Shown here one piece after another: positions 11,390 through 22,875 of a stretch of DNA of 64,000 bases. The position numbers and the translations under genes were made by a program. The stretch is from the NCBI GenBank assembly GCA_033398695.1, contig CM065801.1, forward strand, positions 1,674,001 to 1,738,000, read 5' to 3'. The first letter of the stretch is position 1, and each line of letters begins with the position of its first letter. The notes beneath the pieces are model-generated. The model did no database searches, was not told the origin of the DNA, and saw only the letters and a list, made by a program, of their open reading frames with translations. Source of the DNA: Orobanche coerulescens (Eukaryota > Streptophyta > Magnoliopsida > Lamiales > Orobanchaceae).

Positions 11390-11995
11390 TCCAGGCCAGA
11401 CGCCTTGCCATGGTCGGGGCGGGATCGGCGGACGCCCAGTCCGTGGCTGGACGGAAACGGCAGACGCCTCGTCATGGTCCGGGCGTCCGCCCTGGACGCC
11501 TCCGCCAAAGCAGAGTGGAATTTGTTGACGCCCCCGCTTTTTTATAATAAATAATTATTATAACAAAAATAATTATAATTAGTATTATCGTTATTCGCAC
11601 CCTCGGCTACTGAATGACGGTGCTACAGCTGGATCCGTGATTCTTCCTCGTTCTAGCAGCGACTATGTATGTTGTTTAATAATCATTTTATAATTTACAC
11701 TATGTTTCATTTCATCATACATTACATTATTCGATATTATTAATATTTTTTTAAAGTGAAATTTTAATTGACAGGAGGTTAATAATAATACCAATAATAC
11801 TGATACTAAAATTCAAAATGATGCAAAAAAATAAGCGTCCGAAAAATTCAATTTAAACCATGGTGCAGACGCCCAGAATTTCTGCTTGTGCCATGATACA
11901 GGCGTCTCGAAAAAATGTCTGTGCCATGATACATGCATCCAGGATTTCCGTCTGCGCCATGGTACAGGCGTCTGCGGTAAACGCCTAGTTCGCAA
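11390..11995. repeat. Paired GC-rich clusters of AGACGCC / GGCGTCT with CCATGG
   Basis: Two GC-rich islands (11390-11530 and 11840-11995) in an AT-rich setting repeat AGACGCC or its complement next to CCATGG or CCATG(A/G)TAC. The spacer of about 300 bp is AT-rich. Paired motif-dense blocks like this resemble the subterminal repeats of non-autonomous CACTA-type elements, but no TIR or target duplication was found. Confidence 0.45.
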
Positions 11996-12010
11996 TTCAA
12001 ATGGGGAGAT

Positions 12011-12451
12011 GGTGAAAGCTTTTCTATGGGAAAGGTGGAGTCTCATGATATCCTATATGTAGGAATCATGGCTTTATTACTTGGTGTGAAGATGAGTTGG
12101 GGGCTTGGACTTCGTGAGGTGACTTGCGTGTCGGATTCTTTAACGGTCGTGACTTTTGTGCTTCATGGAGTCTCAGATCATCACATATTTTGTAATCAGA
12201 TCAAGACCATTCAAGAGTTTTTACACAGAGATTGGACATGTAATATCATTCATAATTTCAGAGAAGGCAACAAGTGTGCTGATTATTTGGCCAGACGGGG
12301 AGCCTTAGCGGATGATTTTCTTGTGGAGCTCGACGAATGCCCGCCGGAGATGACGAGTCTACTATCTAACAAAGCTGAGGGGTGTCTTTCCTCAGATATT
12401 AGTTTTTACTGTAGTTTTTTTTTCTACTTTTTATATTCGGTCCCTCTTTAG
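12011..12451 (+). pseudogene. RNase H domain of a LINE-type retrotransposon, 5'-truncated
   Basis: The frame open from just after a TGA near 12009 to 12451 encodes an RNase H-like fold of the RVT_3 type found at the C-terminus of plant LINE reverse transcriptases or as stand-alone decayed copies. Visible: YVGIMALLLGVKMSWGLG (helix with the usual E replaced by G), VSDSLTVV (conserved SDS), and HNFREGNKCADYLARRGAL, the diagnostic ending with its catalytic aspartate. No reverse transcriptase lies upstream, so this is a truncated insertion. One acidic residue appears lost. Confidence 0.72.
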
Positions 12452-12925
12452 CATTTGTAACCAAAAAGAACCGTCCGACTTCATAAAAGTTCGAAAAGTC
12501 ATGTACCAAACATTTTTCTTTTTGTTGACAGACATGGAAAAAAGCCAAAGAAAAACCGGTGAAAAACTATTTGCCAAACAAGGCCTATCTTCGCCAATGA
12601 AAATGGTGGAAGTTCTTGTTAAGGGAATTGGTAGCCCCTTCCCTTTCGAAGCTCGTCGGAGATCTCTTCCTCTGCCTCAACAAGATTTGTGGTTCCCTCT
12701 ATATGTTTCGGTCCACCATATTTCATTGCCTGTTTAGACCTTTGATTCATCTGCCTCAGAGTTATCGCGGATCCTTATCTAAAATCCTCCCAAACATAAT
12801 TTCTAAGACAGCTCATATAGCTTTCATTTTTCCTTATCTAAGATCCTCCCAAACACAAAATTCAATAAACACAACCGTCGAGTACCTAGTTCGTTAACAC
12901 ACCGCGATCCGAACATACCTGAACA
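12452..12925. other. Unassigned sequence
   Basis: No recognisable coding family; a 78-codon open frame at 12501-12737 has no motif I know. The part next to 12926 is probably the 5' untranslated leader of the LTR fragment described next. Confidence 0.4.
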
Positions 12926-12980
12926 ACTCTCTGATACCACTGTTGCGTATTCATCCGCATTAGCAAAAGACACTACAAAT
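12926..12980 (-). mobile_element. LTR end and tRNA-Met-type primer binding site of an LTR retrotransposon remnant
   Basis: Read on -, GAATACGCAACA is followed directly by GTGGTATCAGAGAG, an LTR terminus in CA and a primer binding site of the initiator tRNA-Met type (TGGTATCAGAG) used by Ty1/copia elements. The LTR would extend rightwards from 12941; its other end was not found and no gag or pol follows. Confidence 0.62.
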
Positions 12981-14521
12981 TACGCTCGACTTGTAAACAA
13001 ATTATAGATTTCCAATACAGGCGAATAAAAAGATTAATAAACAAAAGACTGATTCAACCGCCGAGGTCCTTCAGCAAATCATCACTCTTGATATAAGCAG
13101 CTCGAACACCACTTCACGGCCCAAACAAAATTTATACAAACACATTCATATTGACTGAAGAGATTGAATCGGCTCAAATGAATGATTAAGGTACTCGTAT
13201 CTGATTGTATTAGATGATCCGACAATGATGATTTTCAGTATTAAAAAAAAAATATTGTATTGGTTGCAGATACCTATAAAACTCCAAAAGTATCATTTAT
13301 GATACTAAAAAGTATCAATATCATACCGTCGGATACAATCAAGTAGTCCGATACAACTTCTTATCTCGAACTTTAGATAACTACATTACTCTCCCATGTC
13401 CCATGATGAAACCGGAACCACAATTACAAGTAAAATACACTAATGAAGATAACCAAAAACTGAGATTTTTTTCGAACCATAAACTAGTGCCTCCGTGTTT
13501 GTTTTAAAGTTCAAGTGCACTATAAAATAAAAGCAAACATAAAAAATAAAAAATAAAAATAAAAATTACAAAGTTTTTGCACTTACAATTTTTTTCCTTT
13601 ACCACGAGATATTCAGTTGTTAACAATATATTCCAGCAATGTGAACTTCGAATCACGCATACAAGACCTGCATTCACAATACCGACTTGGATGGCACAAA
13701 ACTTGGAGCAGCACCATCATCGGACAAAACAGTATTGTAAAACTGGACAGGCGTCAAGCCTCTTGTCTCTGGTGCTGGCTGAGGAGCCCCCATCAGTCTC
13801 ATATTCGAACTAGTACTGGAACCAAGACCTACACAACAAGCAATTAAGGACTAAAGCTAAATAAAATTGATCCGAGTCACACAAGACCATGATTCTTCTA
13901 CTAGAGTTGTTATATCACGGACCCGGGTTCATAATGAAATATGGACCCGGAAGCAGTACGCACGGATGCATGGGCGGATGGACCGACCTAGGTATTTATG
14001 TCATTTACTCATTTATCTCTTATGCAAACAAAAGGTGTACCTAAAGCGCAAATATCGCAGACGATATTAATCTAAGCTTTCGGTATTCATCGACAACATA
14101 TATGTCTGAATTAATTTCTGTGGTTTATAAATATTTTGTTTTTCTTGACGTATTAACATGGTAAAACACTCACTCTATTTCCTCCATGACGTACTGCGTG
14201 TGATATATTCTTGATGCTCTACAAATCGAACAGATGAAAATATAACTATCACAACAATTTGGTTTCTCTATACACATTCAGATTACAGGATGATTTCTTG
14301 TCATAAAAACAAGCAAACAGCACAATGCTTGAGATTTGAATTTAGAACAAAAACATTATTTATCCACTTATGTAACATCTCGTAAACTCATGACCCCACG
14401 ACCCGCGTAAATAAATCAATAAGTATTTCAGAATGACTTTGGTCATACTCTATGTTTGATCTATTTTCCATCACGTAAAGATCACTAAATATAACAGTAA
14501 ACGGAAAATTAAGACCATAGC
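12981..14521. other. Intergenic sequence without recognised genes
   Basis: Includes the undetermined remainder of the LTR fragment. A short A-rich simple tract lies near 13540-13570. The last few hundred bases presumably contain the 3' flank of the gene ending at 14522. No coding motif was recognised on either strand. Confidence 0.45.
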
Positions 14522-15058
14522 TTAAATACCTTGGAAGATTAGCACAAGAAAAAACAAAACCGTGATGACCATGGCCGAGATGGTGCTACCAGATGATGAT
14601 AATGACGATGATGGTGATGACGACGATGATGATGGCAATCTAGTTGTTTTCATTTTCTTTAAAGCTTTTATCCGTTCGATCCTCTCCCTTTTCTTCATAG
14701 CAATCTTAGAGATTTCTTTTATCAACCTCATGTCGGCAGCATCCAGTGACGGACCTCTAGGAGGTCGAGGTGGCTTGTGAGCTTTCTTAGCTTTTTTCTT
14801 CTCTTCCGCGTCGTCCCTTTCGACATTTGGGATCGGTTTGTGATTCTCCGATCCGCTTGAAATGCTATCAGACTTCTTCGTGGGCCCGCCATCGGCTGGT
14901 CCATTCAAACCCAAAACTCCACTAAAAAGCTTGTTCAATGATATTTTCCTCCACTTGTTACCGGAGACAGGATCGGAAGTCGCATGAGCTTCATGACTTG
15001 ACTCGCCGGTCTCAATATCGACTATAATTTCTTTCTCTTTCGAGTTGTTGTATTCCAT
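14522..15058 (-). CDS. Plant-specific C-terminally anchored membrane protein, unknown function (178 aa)
   Basis: A single open frame; I chose the ATG at 15058 (MEYNNSKEKEI) because the upstream in-frame extension reads like a leader and matches nothing known. The protein has an acidic N-terminus (VDIETGESSHE), a lysine/proline block HKPPRPPRGPSLDAAD near residues 115-130, a basic helix KKRERIERIKALKKMK, a serine run and a terminal hydrophobic segment MVITVLFFLVLIFQGI that should be a tail anchor. The PPRPPRGPSLDAAD..KRxRIERxKALKK signature is shared by a small family of uncharacterised plant transmembrane proteins, recalled from general knowledge. The frame is intact, so a functional gene is likely. 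A GA-rich 5' leader (CT run at 15636-15664 on +) lies upstream. Confidence 0.83.
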   Translation of the reverse strand: MEYNNSKEKEIIVDIETGESSHEAHATSDPVSGNKWRKISLNKLFSGVLGLNGPADGGPTKKSDSISSGSENHKPIPNVERDDAEEKKKAKKAHKPPRPPRGPSLDAADMRLIKEISKIAMKKRERIERIKALKKMKTTRLPSSSSSSPSSSLSSSGSTISAMVITVLFFLVLIFQGI

Positions 15059-15278
15059 TTTCCATGAAATATATACAGTTCTCTGGCTCAATTTCTCGAG
15101 TTTTCCCCCCTCAACTATATGGTGACACACCAAAACTCAAAAGCCTAAATACCAACGTGCATCAACAATAAAGGGGATGAGCTGATTCCAATTTTTATTC
15201 CTATCAATAAACCAGGGCTCTGGAAATTTGAGAATTTATCAACCAAACTATCCTGTAATATAAAATATGAAAAACATC

Positions 15279-15632
15279 AAAAAAAAAAAAAAATTCTGCA
15301 CCGGTAATAAACACACATTCATAATTCTTTTCTTCAAAGGAAAAACAAATGCAAATAAATAAATAAAATCAACATCAACGTTTTTTTTTTTTTTTTTTTT
15401 TTTTGCAAACATCAATGTAGCCTGATATGTGGATTCCAGGAAGAAAGAATACAAACAGGTCAAAACATGAAATGAAAGATAAGTGGGCGTACCGATTGAG
15501 GAAACAGTATACAGAAACCTTAAAATTGCAGAAATAAAAACATGGAGACGGGATGGAAAAGGAAATGTTTCGTGGAGTTGGGAGAATGATATTGTCCATC
15601 CCCCACAATCATGTTTCCTTAGTAGTTTCCAG

Positions 15633-15664
<32 letters not shown>
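15279..15664. repeat. Simple repeats: poly-A/T runs and (CT)n
   Basis: A poly-A run near 15279-15293, a poly-T run near 15381-15404 and a (CT)n tract at about 15636-15664. They lie upstream of the gene on -, probably in its leader, promoter or a leader intron. Confidence 0.85.
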
Positions 15665-15739
15665 AAAAATAATAAGAACGGGGAAATGACGTCATGAATC
15701 ACATTTAGGCAACACACCGACAAAATTTGTCGGTTGTCC

Positions 15740-16400
15740 GATGATGGGCGGGCCGGGCAATGGGTGGGCCGGGTTTGTACGATGCGGAGAGGATTACATT
15801 TACACCGGACGTACCTTATCTCGCAATTCGTGTCGCGTTCGTGTATCAAAAGTCCAAATTCATACACGACACTAAATGAATTCGTGTCATGTCGTGTCGT
15901 GTACCGTGTAAATTCGTGTCGTTTCGTGTCGTGTTTTCGTATCAGGCATAAATATAAAATAAATATTAAAATATTATAAAAATAATAATTTTAATATTAT
16001 AATATTATTTTTATAGGTTTTAGTAGACGAAATGAAACGAATGACAATGAAAAACGAATGTTTACACGAAATTTATGAAAATTTACATTATATTTTCAAA
16101 TTTTAAAGTTTAGTATAAACAAAAATCATAAAATATATATTTTTATTAAATTAAATATAAAATATTTTATTTATTTATTTATTTATTTATTTAGTGTACC
16201 TCGTGTCGTGTCGTGTACCCAAAGGGTAAACACAAAACCGACCCTAAATCTCGGTCGTGTACTTTCGTGTTCGTATATTTTCGTGTCGTGTACTCAAAAT
16301 GCAAACCCAAACACTAAATTTTCGTGTCGTTTTCGTGTCGTATTTTCGTGTCGTGTGGTAAATTACCGGGTCTACTTATCATATGGGATAATATAGTACC
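15740..16400. mobile_element. Non-autonomous element with TCGTGTCGTGT motif clusters at both ends
   Basis: Repeated CGTGTCGTGT words cluster at about 15830-15945 and again at 16197-16365, flanking an AT-rich core of about 250 bp. Clusters of one short word near both ends are typical of hAT-type non-autonomous elements. The terminal repeats and target duplication were not resolved, so the limits are approximate. Confidence 0.5.
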
Positions 16401-16429
16401 CGTTTAAATATAGGAATAATTAATCACTG

Positions 16430-16765
16430 AACTTGGTTCACTGCCCACGATCTTCCAATTTAAGTGAGAGACTCGGGTTCGAGTTTCTCTGAGGACAAGA
16501 ATTTTCAGGGTTTATGACTCTTTAATCTATGATTAAAGAAGAGACCATAGCTCTCCGAAGTACGCTATCCCGGTGGAACCCTTCGGTTGGATTTGAGGGG
16601 ATCCAGCATGGAGCAATCACTTGGGGGACGACTCCTTATGCGCGGTAGTTGATGATATATTGATATTTAAGAACCTCGATACACATCTCGCGATTTAACT
16701 GGTAGCGATCTTGTGGGTAGAGGCTATTCTGCGACTAGTCGGGTATAAGCTGTAACCCAGATTAA
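16430..16765 (+). mobile_element. Possible SINE
   Basis: GGTTCGAGTTT near 16480 resembles a tRNA B box (GGTTCGANTCC), with an upstream TGGTTCACTGC that weakly fits an A box. The remaining sequence is moderately GC-rich and unlike its surroundings, and it ends before a (TA)n tract. No target duplication was found. Confidence 0.4.
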
Positions 16766-17406
16766 ATATATATATATATATATAATTTTTTTGTCCTAAA
16801 CTTCAAGTATACTCATCGGGACCCATATTGTCTTTTAAATTGTTTTATTTACCTAATGGCCCTGTCTGGCAATTAGATGTTAGGCGATAATGGTTAGGTG
16901 ATTGAAGCAATTGCTTGGACTAACTGACGCAATTGCTTTGGATTGATTCAATTAGCTGTTTTATATGAAACTATTTGGTAATTAGCATTTTGAGTAGCTT
17001 TTTGTATATCAACTAGACACGTCACAATCCTCTTATTAAAAAAGCTCCTCTAAGTAGCTTTTTGAAAATTAGTTTTTTGAGTCCAAAAAGCTAGAGGTTT
17101 CATCCGATCAAACCTCTAACTTGGCTCAAATCTCTAATTTTTTCTCAAACTTCTAACTTCGAAACACCCCGATATCTTGAAATAAAAATAGTATTAACAG
17201 CAGCACATTTATGTTTTACCATGTATATTGTCACTCTTGTATCAATTTTAATTAAATAAATAAGTTCTTAATCCTTTAAGCAAATAAAGTGAGCGGCTTT
17301 AGAAACCGTAATCTGAATGAGATGATAGATAAGATAATTTATTTTGTTGATACTTATATTTGTATATTATGTAATTATATTTCGGGGCTTGTCGCATGGT
17401 GCTGGG

Positions 17407-18168
17407 TAGGGGTGTTCAAAAATGCCCGACTCGAACTACTAGGCCCAACTATCCGATGACTCGAACTAAATATTCTGGGTATTTTTAAAAATTTTAAAAA
17501 AAAATTCGGGCCGGGTACCCGACCCGGAAAAAAATCATATAATTGGGCCGAGTCATGAGCCGACTTGTGTAAATTCGGGTACCCGAAAACCAGATTATTT
17601 TTTAATGGTTATTTTTTTTATAAATTTAATTATTTAATATGTAATTATATGAAACTTTATCTTTCAAACAATATGAATTATATTAAATATGAGAATTCAT
17701 GTATTTTTAGTAATTGTATTTATTCTCACTAGTTTGAAATTTATAAGAAGATAAAATCTTTAAATAAAAAATATTATATTCTTTCATATATATGAATGAA
17801 TATTAAATTAAGCATAATTATATAATAAAAAATGATATATATATATAAAAAAAATTAGTTAGTTTTGAAATTTACTTATTGTACGGAAAATATTTATAAT
17901 GTATTTAGTACTCGGGAAATTAATTTATATAATAATTCTAAAATAAATTTATATTAAAATTACAAATTATTTATAAAAATTTAAAATTAGTTGTATTAAA
18001 TTTTGATCGGGTCATAGGGTACCCGACCCGAAAAAATAGGGTACCCGCTTTTTCGGGTACCCGACTTTTTGGGTCGGGTCACGGACCAAAATTTTCATTA
18101 CCCGCATAACCGGGTACCCGTAAATTTGGGTACCCGAAAAACCGGGTACCCAATTATGAACACCCCTA
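17407..18168. mobile_element. Non-autonomous hAT element with 8-bp target duplication
   Basis: The ends are TAGGGGTGTTCAAAAAT and, inverted, TAGGGGTGTTCATAATT. The flanks GTGCTGGG (17399-17406) and GTGCTGAG (18169-18176) form an 8-bp duplication with one mismatch, the hAT hallmark. GGGTACCCGA words cluster at both subterminal regions, probably transposase-binding repeats; the core is AT-rich and non-coding. Confidence 0.92.
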
Positions 18169-18176
18169 GTGCTGAG

Positions 18177-19070
18177 TATATGTATACCCAGACCCGCCCC
18201 AGATCCGCGGGTTTCTCCCTACTCGCACCGACCTGAACCTAAAATTGGCTACCCAACATAAATTCATTCAGGGAAATACCCAAGGATATATATCCGTATC
18301 TACGATTTATATTGACATCCCTAGCCCATATCATTCAGAGTTATTTTTTTTATAACTAAGAATAACTTTAAAAAGTTTAGAGAATATTAATATTAAAAAT
18401 TATAAAATTAAACTAAATTTGACCATTTTTTGTGGCTAATAGATATTTAAATAAATAAAAAATGTTAAAGATGAGGAAAAACATTTTTATTATTTTCAAA
18501 GAAATCTAAAAAGTGAATGAGGACTAGTTTTAAAATTTCACACAAAACTTCTCTAAATCGATGCCATTCTCTCAACTCATTTCTCACACAATTTCTCTAT
18601 TCTCTTCCACAATGAAAATAAAAAAAATCATAATTTCTATCACTTATAATCTTTCCCAATTTATCTCTCATTTCAAATGGCCAAAGTTTTTTCATAATCG
18701 GAAAATGAATTCCAAAGCAATGATTCATCTAAAGATCATTTATTCGACTCAAATGATGAAATATCGATAAAAACCTATGAAATATCGATTCAAAAACTTG
18801 TTAAATGTTATTCGAAATCAACCATTTTCCTTATATGTGTCAGAAGGGTCAACTACGCATTGTAGCTATCAAAGACAAGAAAAGAATTGAGATTATTATA
18901 TTTGGGCAAGAGGATTAGGATTTTCGTCGGAAAATTTGAATTGGCAAAATCTTTTGTCAAGCCATTTATGAGCTCTCTTCAAGGATGAATACTGTATGTA
19001 GACAACCATCACCGATGTATGTCGCTCTTCACACCGCTTAAAAGAAAATTTCAACAAAGATTTCCTTGAA
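18177..19070. other. Sequence without recognised genes
   Basis: Open frames are short and match no family I know. The part from about 18780 resumes beyond the Tigger insertion at 21225 and could be an old gene fragment. Confidence 0.4.
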
Positions 19071-19072
19071 TA

Positions 19073-21222
19073 CAGTGTAACCTCTTTAAATTAATACTCG
19101 ATAAATTAATAATCTCTATAAAATTGATATTTTTTCCGGTCCCGACTTGGGCCCCAAGCGTAAATTAATAATTTCGATAAATTGATAAGATAATAATTTT
19201 TTTGAGACCCCTTTATAAATCAAGGGTCCCATCAACATCATAAATTAATAATCTCACAAAATTACAAAGATAACTAAGACGAGTTAGTAAAATACTACGT
19301 ATGACTCTAGTATTGATTGTTTTTCTATTGAAATTCAAATCAACATGAATCGCATCTCTCACTTTTTTCACGACACTTAAAATCGCTGGTGTGGTATACT
19401 CTGACTGCATGAAAAAATTATGAAAGATTTTCGACGCTTCTATTGCTTCTTTTCGCATAACCGGCTCTAATGGTACCGTATCATCTTGAGCTTCATCCTC
19501 AATTGAATTTTCAATTATAGTACCAATAATTTCTTCCAGGCTTTGGATGTGTGAACATTCTTCATTTTCACCCGGATAATCCAATAGATGATTGACATCT
19601 ATTTGTTTGTTATGATGAAAGTTTTTAATCAATGCAGCGAGTTCATGAGTACCTGCTTCAGTATCCGCATGTAAATTTGTTGAATCTTCTTCATTCACTG
19701 AACGAATTTTACAATGTCTGAAACAATTGGCTATTGTCTCTTGCTGCGCATTTATAGTCCAGGCTGAGACTGCAAGATTACTGGCGTCTAGAACATTAAG
19801 CTTTTCTGGATCGGATTATCCCAACTCATGGCCTTCTAGTATCATACGGTAGAGCCTCGTACGATAGTGCATCTTGAAAGCTCTTATTATCCCACATCAC
19901 AAGGTTGAATATTTGATGTCATGTTAGGTGGTAGAAAGAACAACTCAATATTTTCTAGTCCCTCAACAATTTTGGGATGGGCAGGACAATTATCTACCAC
20001 CAACAAAAATTTTCTACCATGTATTTATTTATCAAGATAACGAACGTATTCATCAAAAGGCACACTAGTTATCCATGCTCTCTTGTTAGCACGATATTCA
20101 CAATTTAAGCAACTCATATTCACATTCTTGAAGTAACGTGGTTTAGCAAACTTACCAACGATCCATAAAGGAATTTTTTCTGATCCATCTTTATTGCAAC
20201 AGATAATAATTGTAAGTCTTCTTTTATCCTGTTTTTTTCCTTCCAATTGCTTTGTTGCAAGATAATGATCGGCTTGTAACCTGTAAAACAAACCAGTTTC
20301 ATCCATATTAAACACATTTTTCATAGGGAACTCCTTTATTTTCTCCCTTATAAACTCCAATTGTTTCTCCATTTCTTGTGTGTCAACAGAGCCACTTTAT
20401 CCGAAACGACGAAATGACTTGATACCATGTCTCATCTTAAACTTCTCAAGCCAACCTTGAGAAAATTTGTTTGACCCAACAGATTGTTGATGATATAACA
20501 TCTTCATTGTCTCTCACCTTCTCCAAAATGAGCTCTCCCAATATATTCACACGATCTTGGTATTGCAAGAACAACTCATAAACAACCTTTTCCATATCTG
20601 AAATCTTTGCTGGTTTGTGCCTCTTCGTTTCTCCTCCTTTTTCTAAGTTAGCATCAAGATACTCACATGACCTCTTGGGAGTGTCTGAAATAGTATCTTA
20701 ACTAACTTTCAAATGAAAAATCTGATCCAGCCACTGTTACAAGTCTTTTGGGGTAAGGGTGGGATGATCTCTCTTGTACTCACATAGTGACTTGCGTATT
20801 TGATCGGTCATGATTTTTTTTCAACACCTTTTAAGTGAGAAATCATTGTATTTGTTGGTATGCCTTTACAAATCTTTTGTTATATATAGTAATCCTTGCA
20901 TAAGTATTCAACATTGAACATACTGTACATATGAATCTAGTTTTAAAACATTGAACATACGTACGAATATAGTTTTAAAACATTGAATAATTAGATTCAA
21001 GTTCCTAACATTGAATACCAATTAGATTCAAGTTCCTAACATTGAATACTCATTAATATCTCTATATAATTAAATTTAAATTCACAGAATTTTGATGTAA
21101 TTAATTTTAAATTGATTGAATATAAAATACATCTTTAAATTAATAAATTCGATTAATTAATACCTCTCCAAAATTAATATTTTTTCGGGTCCCAACTGTA
21201 TTAATTTATAGAGGCTCTACTG
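19073..21222 (-). mobile_element. pogo/Tigger-type DNA transposon, complete ends
   Basis: The terminal inverted repeats are imperfect: CAGTGTAACCTCTTTAAATT at left and CAGTAGAGCCTCTATAAATT inverted at right, flanked by TA on both sides (19071-19072 and 21223-21224). Length 2150 bp, with a decayed transposase on -. TA target and CAGT-ending TIRs are typical of the pogo branch of Tc1/mariner. A 169-bp relative is at 40835-41003. Confidence 0.93.
19213..20812 (-). pseudogene. Tigger-like transposase (CENP-B HTH + DDE), decayed
   Basis: Reading from ATG near 20812: MTDQIRKSLCEYKRDHP opens a CENP-B/Psq-type helix-turn-helix, continued by KPAKISDMEKVVYELFLQYQ; then the DDE core with VFNMDETGLFY (first catalytic Asp, near 20310), TIIICCNKDGSEKIPLWIVG, and past a stop LLVVDNCPAHPK (second Asp) and LFFLPPNMTSNIQPCD with the third acidic position. 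Stops interrupt the HTH (DL-stop-QWL, KVS-stop-DTI), the linker, and DK-stop-IHG between the first two aspartates. The last open piece (19698-19213) is the acidic C-terminal tail. The source copy is dead. Confidence 0.88.
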
Positions 21223-21409
21223 TACTTGGGACCATTGATTATTTGCGAGCATCGATTGTATGCATTAGACTTGAGAGGTTGTCATGGTGTTTAGGCGTGC
21301 GTGGTATAACATCAAAGCGGACACAAAAAAATAGCCTTTCTTTTGAAGAGAAAACAACTGAGATAAGAAGTAGGACAAAATGTATGTATTCTCAATGATA
21401 ATGTCCTTA

Positions 21410-21754
21410 GAGCATGGGGTACGTGGTGCCAATGGCTCGTGCCAAAGGAAAAACGCGAGAAACATGGTTGGCTCACGGTACCGTGGTTGGTGCCAAAGGG
21501 TCTTGGCTGGTCCCTAACAGCCAACGCCAAACCTTTTTTTTTTTTTTTTTTTTTTGGTGTGTGTGTGTTGTATTTGTGTATTTAGTGGGGTATGTGTGGA
21601 CCCAACGGCACCACTTTTGCTATGGCACCACATTTGTACGAGGGAGGGGGCTTTTTGGTGCCGTTGAGGGTCTTGTGCCAAAGAGCTTTTTGCTGACGTG
21701 GCACCACTTTTTACCAACGGCACGAGGCCTTTGGCACGAGCGTACCCAATGCTC
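21410..21754. mobile_element. Tourist-type (PIF/Harbinger) MITE
   Basis: TIRs GAGCATGGGGTACG and, inverted, GAGCATTGGGTACG; TTA duplicated at 21407-21409 and 21755-21757. 345 bp, non-coding, with repeated TGGTGCCAA / GGCACCA words and a poly-T run near 21534. Confidence 0.92.
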
Positions 21755-21904
21755 TTATATATATGAAGAGATTACATATAAACAGACTCAATCCTGCCCA
21801 AACTAAGAGAGCCCATAAATAATAGATTTAGGCACACATAAGATATTATCACTTTAATACTTCCATCATTTTCGGGCAAGTATCTATATGATTGTAAACA
21901 ATTA

Positions 21905-22322
21905 CTCCAACCGTCCATAAAAAGTGTGGTCTTATTTTTTTTTGGACCGTCCACAAAAAATCCGGTATTTCCATAAATAAAAATGACCCCCTTAAAATAG
22001 AGGGGTGATAGGGCAACACCATGAATTACACCCCCATACACACCCCGTGCTTTATAGGTGTTGTACCGCATGCTTTACAGATAAAATATTCATAATAATA
22101 TTATAATAAAATTGATTGTAAAACACGCGATACAACACCCATAAAACACGAGTGTGTTTGGGGTGTGATTCAAGGTGTTGCCCTATCATTTCTCCTTAAA
22201 ATATTACTCTTTCTCTACTAAAAAATACATCCCTCCTTCAATTTCTTCATTAAAACATACATTTCTCCTCTATTTTCTTAAAACCCGCGTCACTCCACCA
22301 CACTTTTCATGGACAGAGGGAG
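21905..22322. mobile_element. Mariner-type MITE (CTCC..CCGTCC ends) interrupted by a MULE MITE
   Basis: The left end CTCCAACCGTCC follows TA (21903-21904); the right end GGACAGAGGGAG closes at about 22322. The inner arms AAAAGTGTGGTC and CCACACTTTTC are also inverted. A 195-bp element with its own target duplication sits inside. Confidence 0.75.
21999..22193. mobile_element. Foldback MULE MITE with exact 9-bp duplication, nested
   Basis: CCTTAAAAT occurs immediately left (21990-21998) and right (22194-22202), a 9-bp duplication as made by Mutator-type transposases. Arms of about 80 bp are inverted (GTGATAGGGCAACACC against GGTGTTGCCCTATCAT). Non-coding; almost all arm with little loop. Confidence 0.92.
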
Positions 22323-22875
22323 ATGGAACTGACACAGCTTAAAATATTAGTACTTTTTTTCCACTCAAAAATCCATTTCCCTCCATTTTCTCCACTAAGA
22401 AGTACATCTCTCCTCTATTTTTTCCACTAGAAGTACATATCTCCTCCATTTTATTAAAACGTGTCACTCTATCTGGACCGCAATTTTTGTGGACTGATGG
22501 AGTATATCCATAGAGAGTGAACGAGTTTTAATAAAGTGGAGGAAAAATGTAATTTTTAATAAAAAAATAAAGGATAGATGTATTTTTGAGTGAAAAATAT
22601 AATATTCACGATCATTTTTATTTATGGAAAAACCATATTTTTTTATGAATGACCCCAAAAAAGGAAAAGACCAGTATGGACGCATGCGGCATAACGTTGA
22701 GGGGTGTTTTTTCTTCACAAAACTTACTTTTTATTAAAAAAATCTACTTTGTTTTCTGAAAAAAATGAAATAAATATTGAAAGTTACTGAAAACCTGAGA
22801 AATTACTGTAGAAATTTGTTAATCGAGGGGGTTAAAGCATTTTCACTAGTAATTACCACATCTTTGGAAAAATTG
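22323..22875. promoter_or_regulatory. Upstream region of the FCA-like gene, with mariner MITE debris
   Basis: Contains further CTCTCCTCTATTTTCT-type words and a right-hand TGGACTGATGGAGTATA near 22490, remnants of the same mariner MITE family. The 5' leader of the gene is presumably in the last 200 bases; no promoter element could be fixed with confidence. Confidence 0.4.

Noticed and set aside
12501..12897. Two overlapping small frames on +
   Set aside because: No recognised domain and no splice context; not enough to call a gene.
14562..14780. Acidic 72-codon frame on +
   Set aside because: Antisense shadow of the serine run in the real minus-strand gene.
22777..22875. Earlier ATG for the FCA-like gene
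   Set aside because: Adds 33 residues unlike FCA N-termini; the ATG at 22876 begins the H/G-rich sequence expected.
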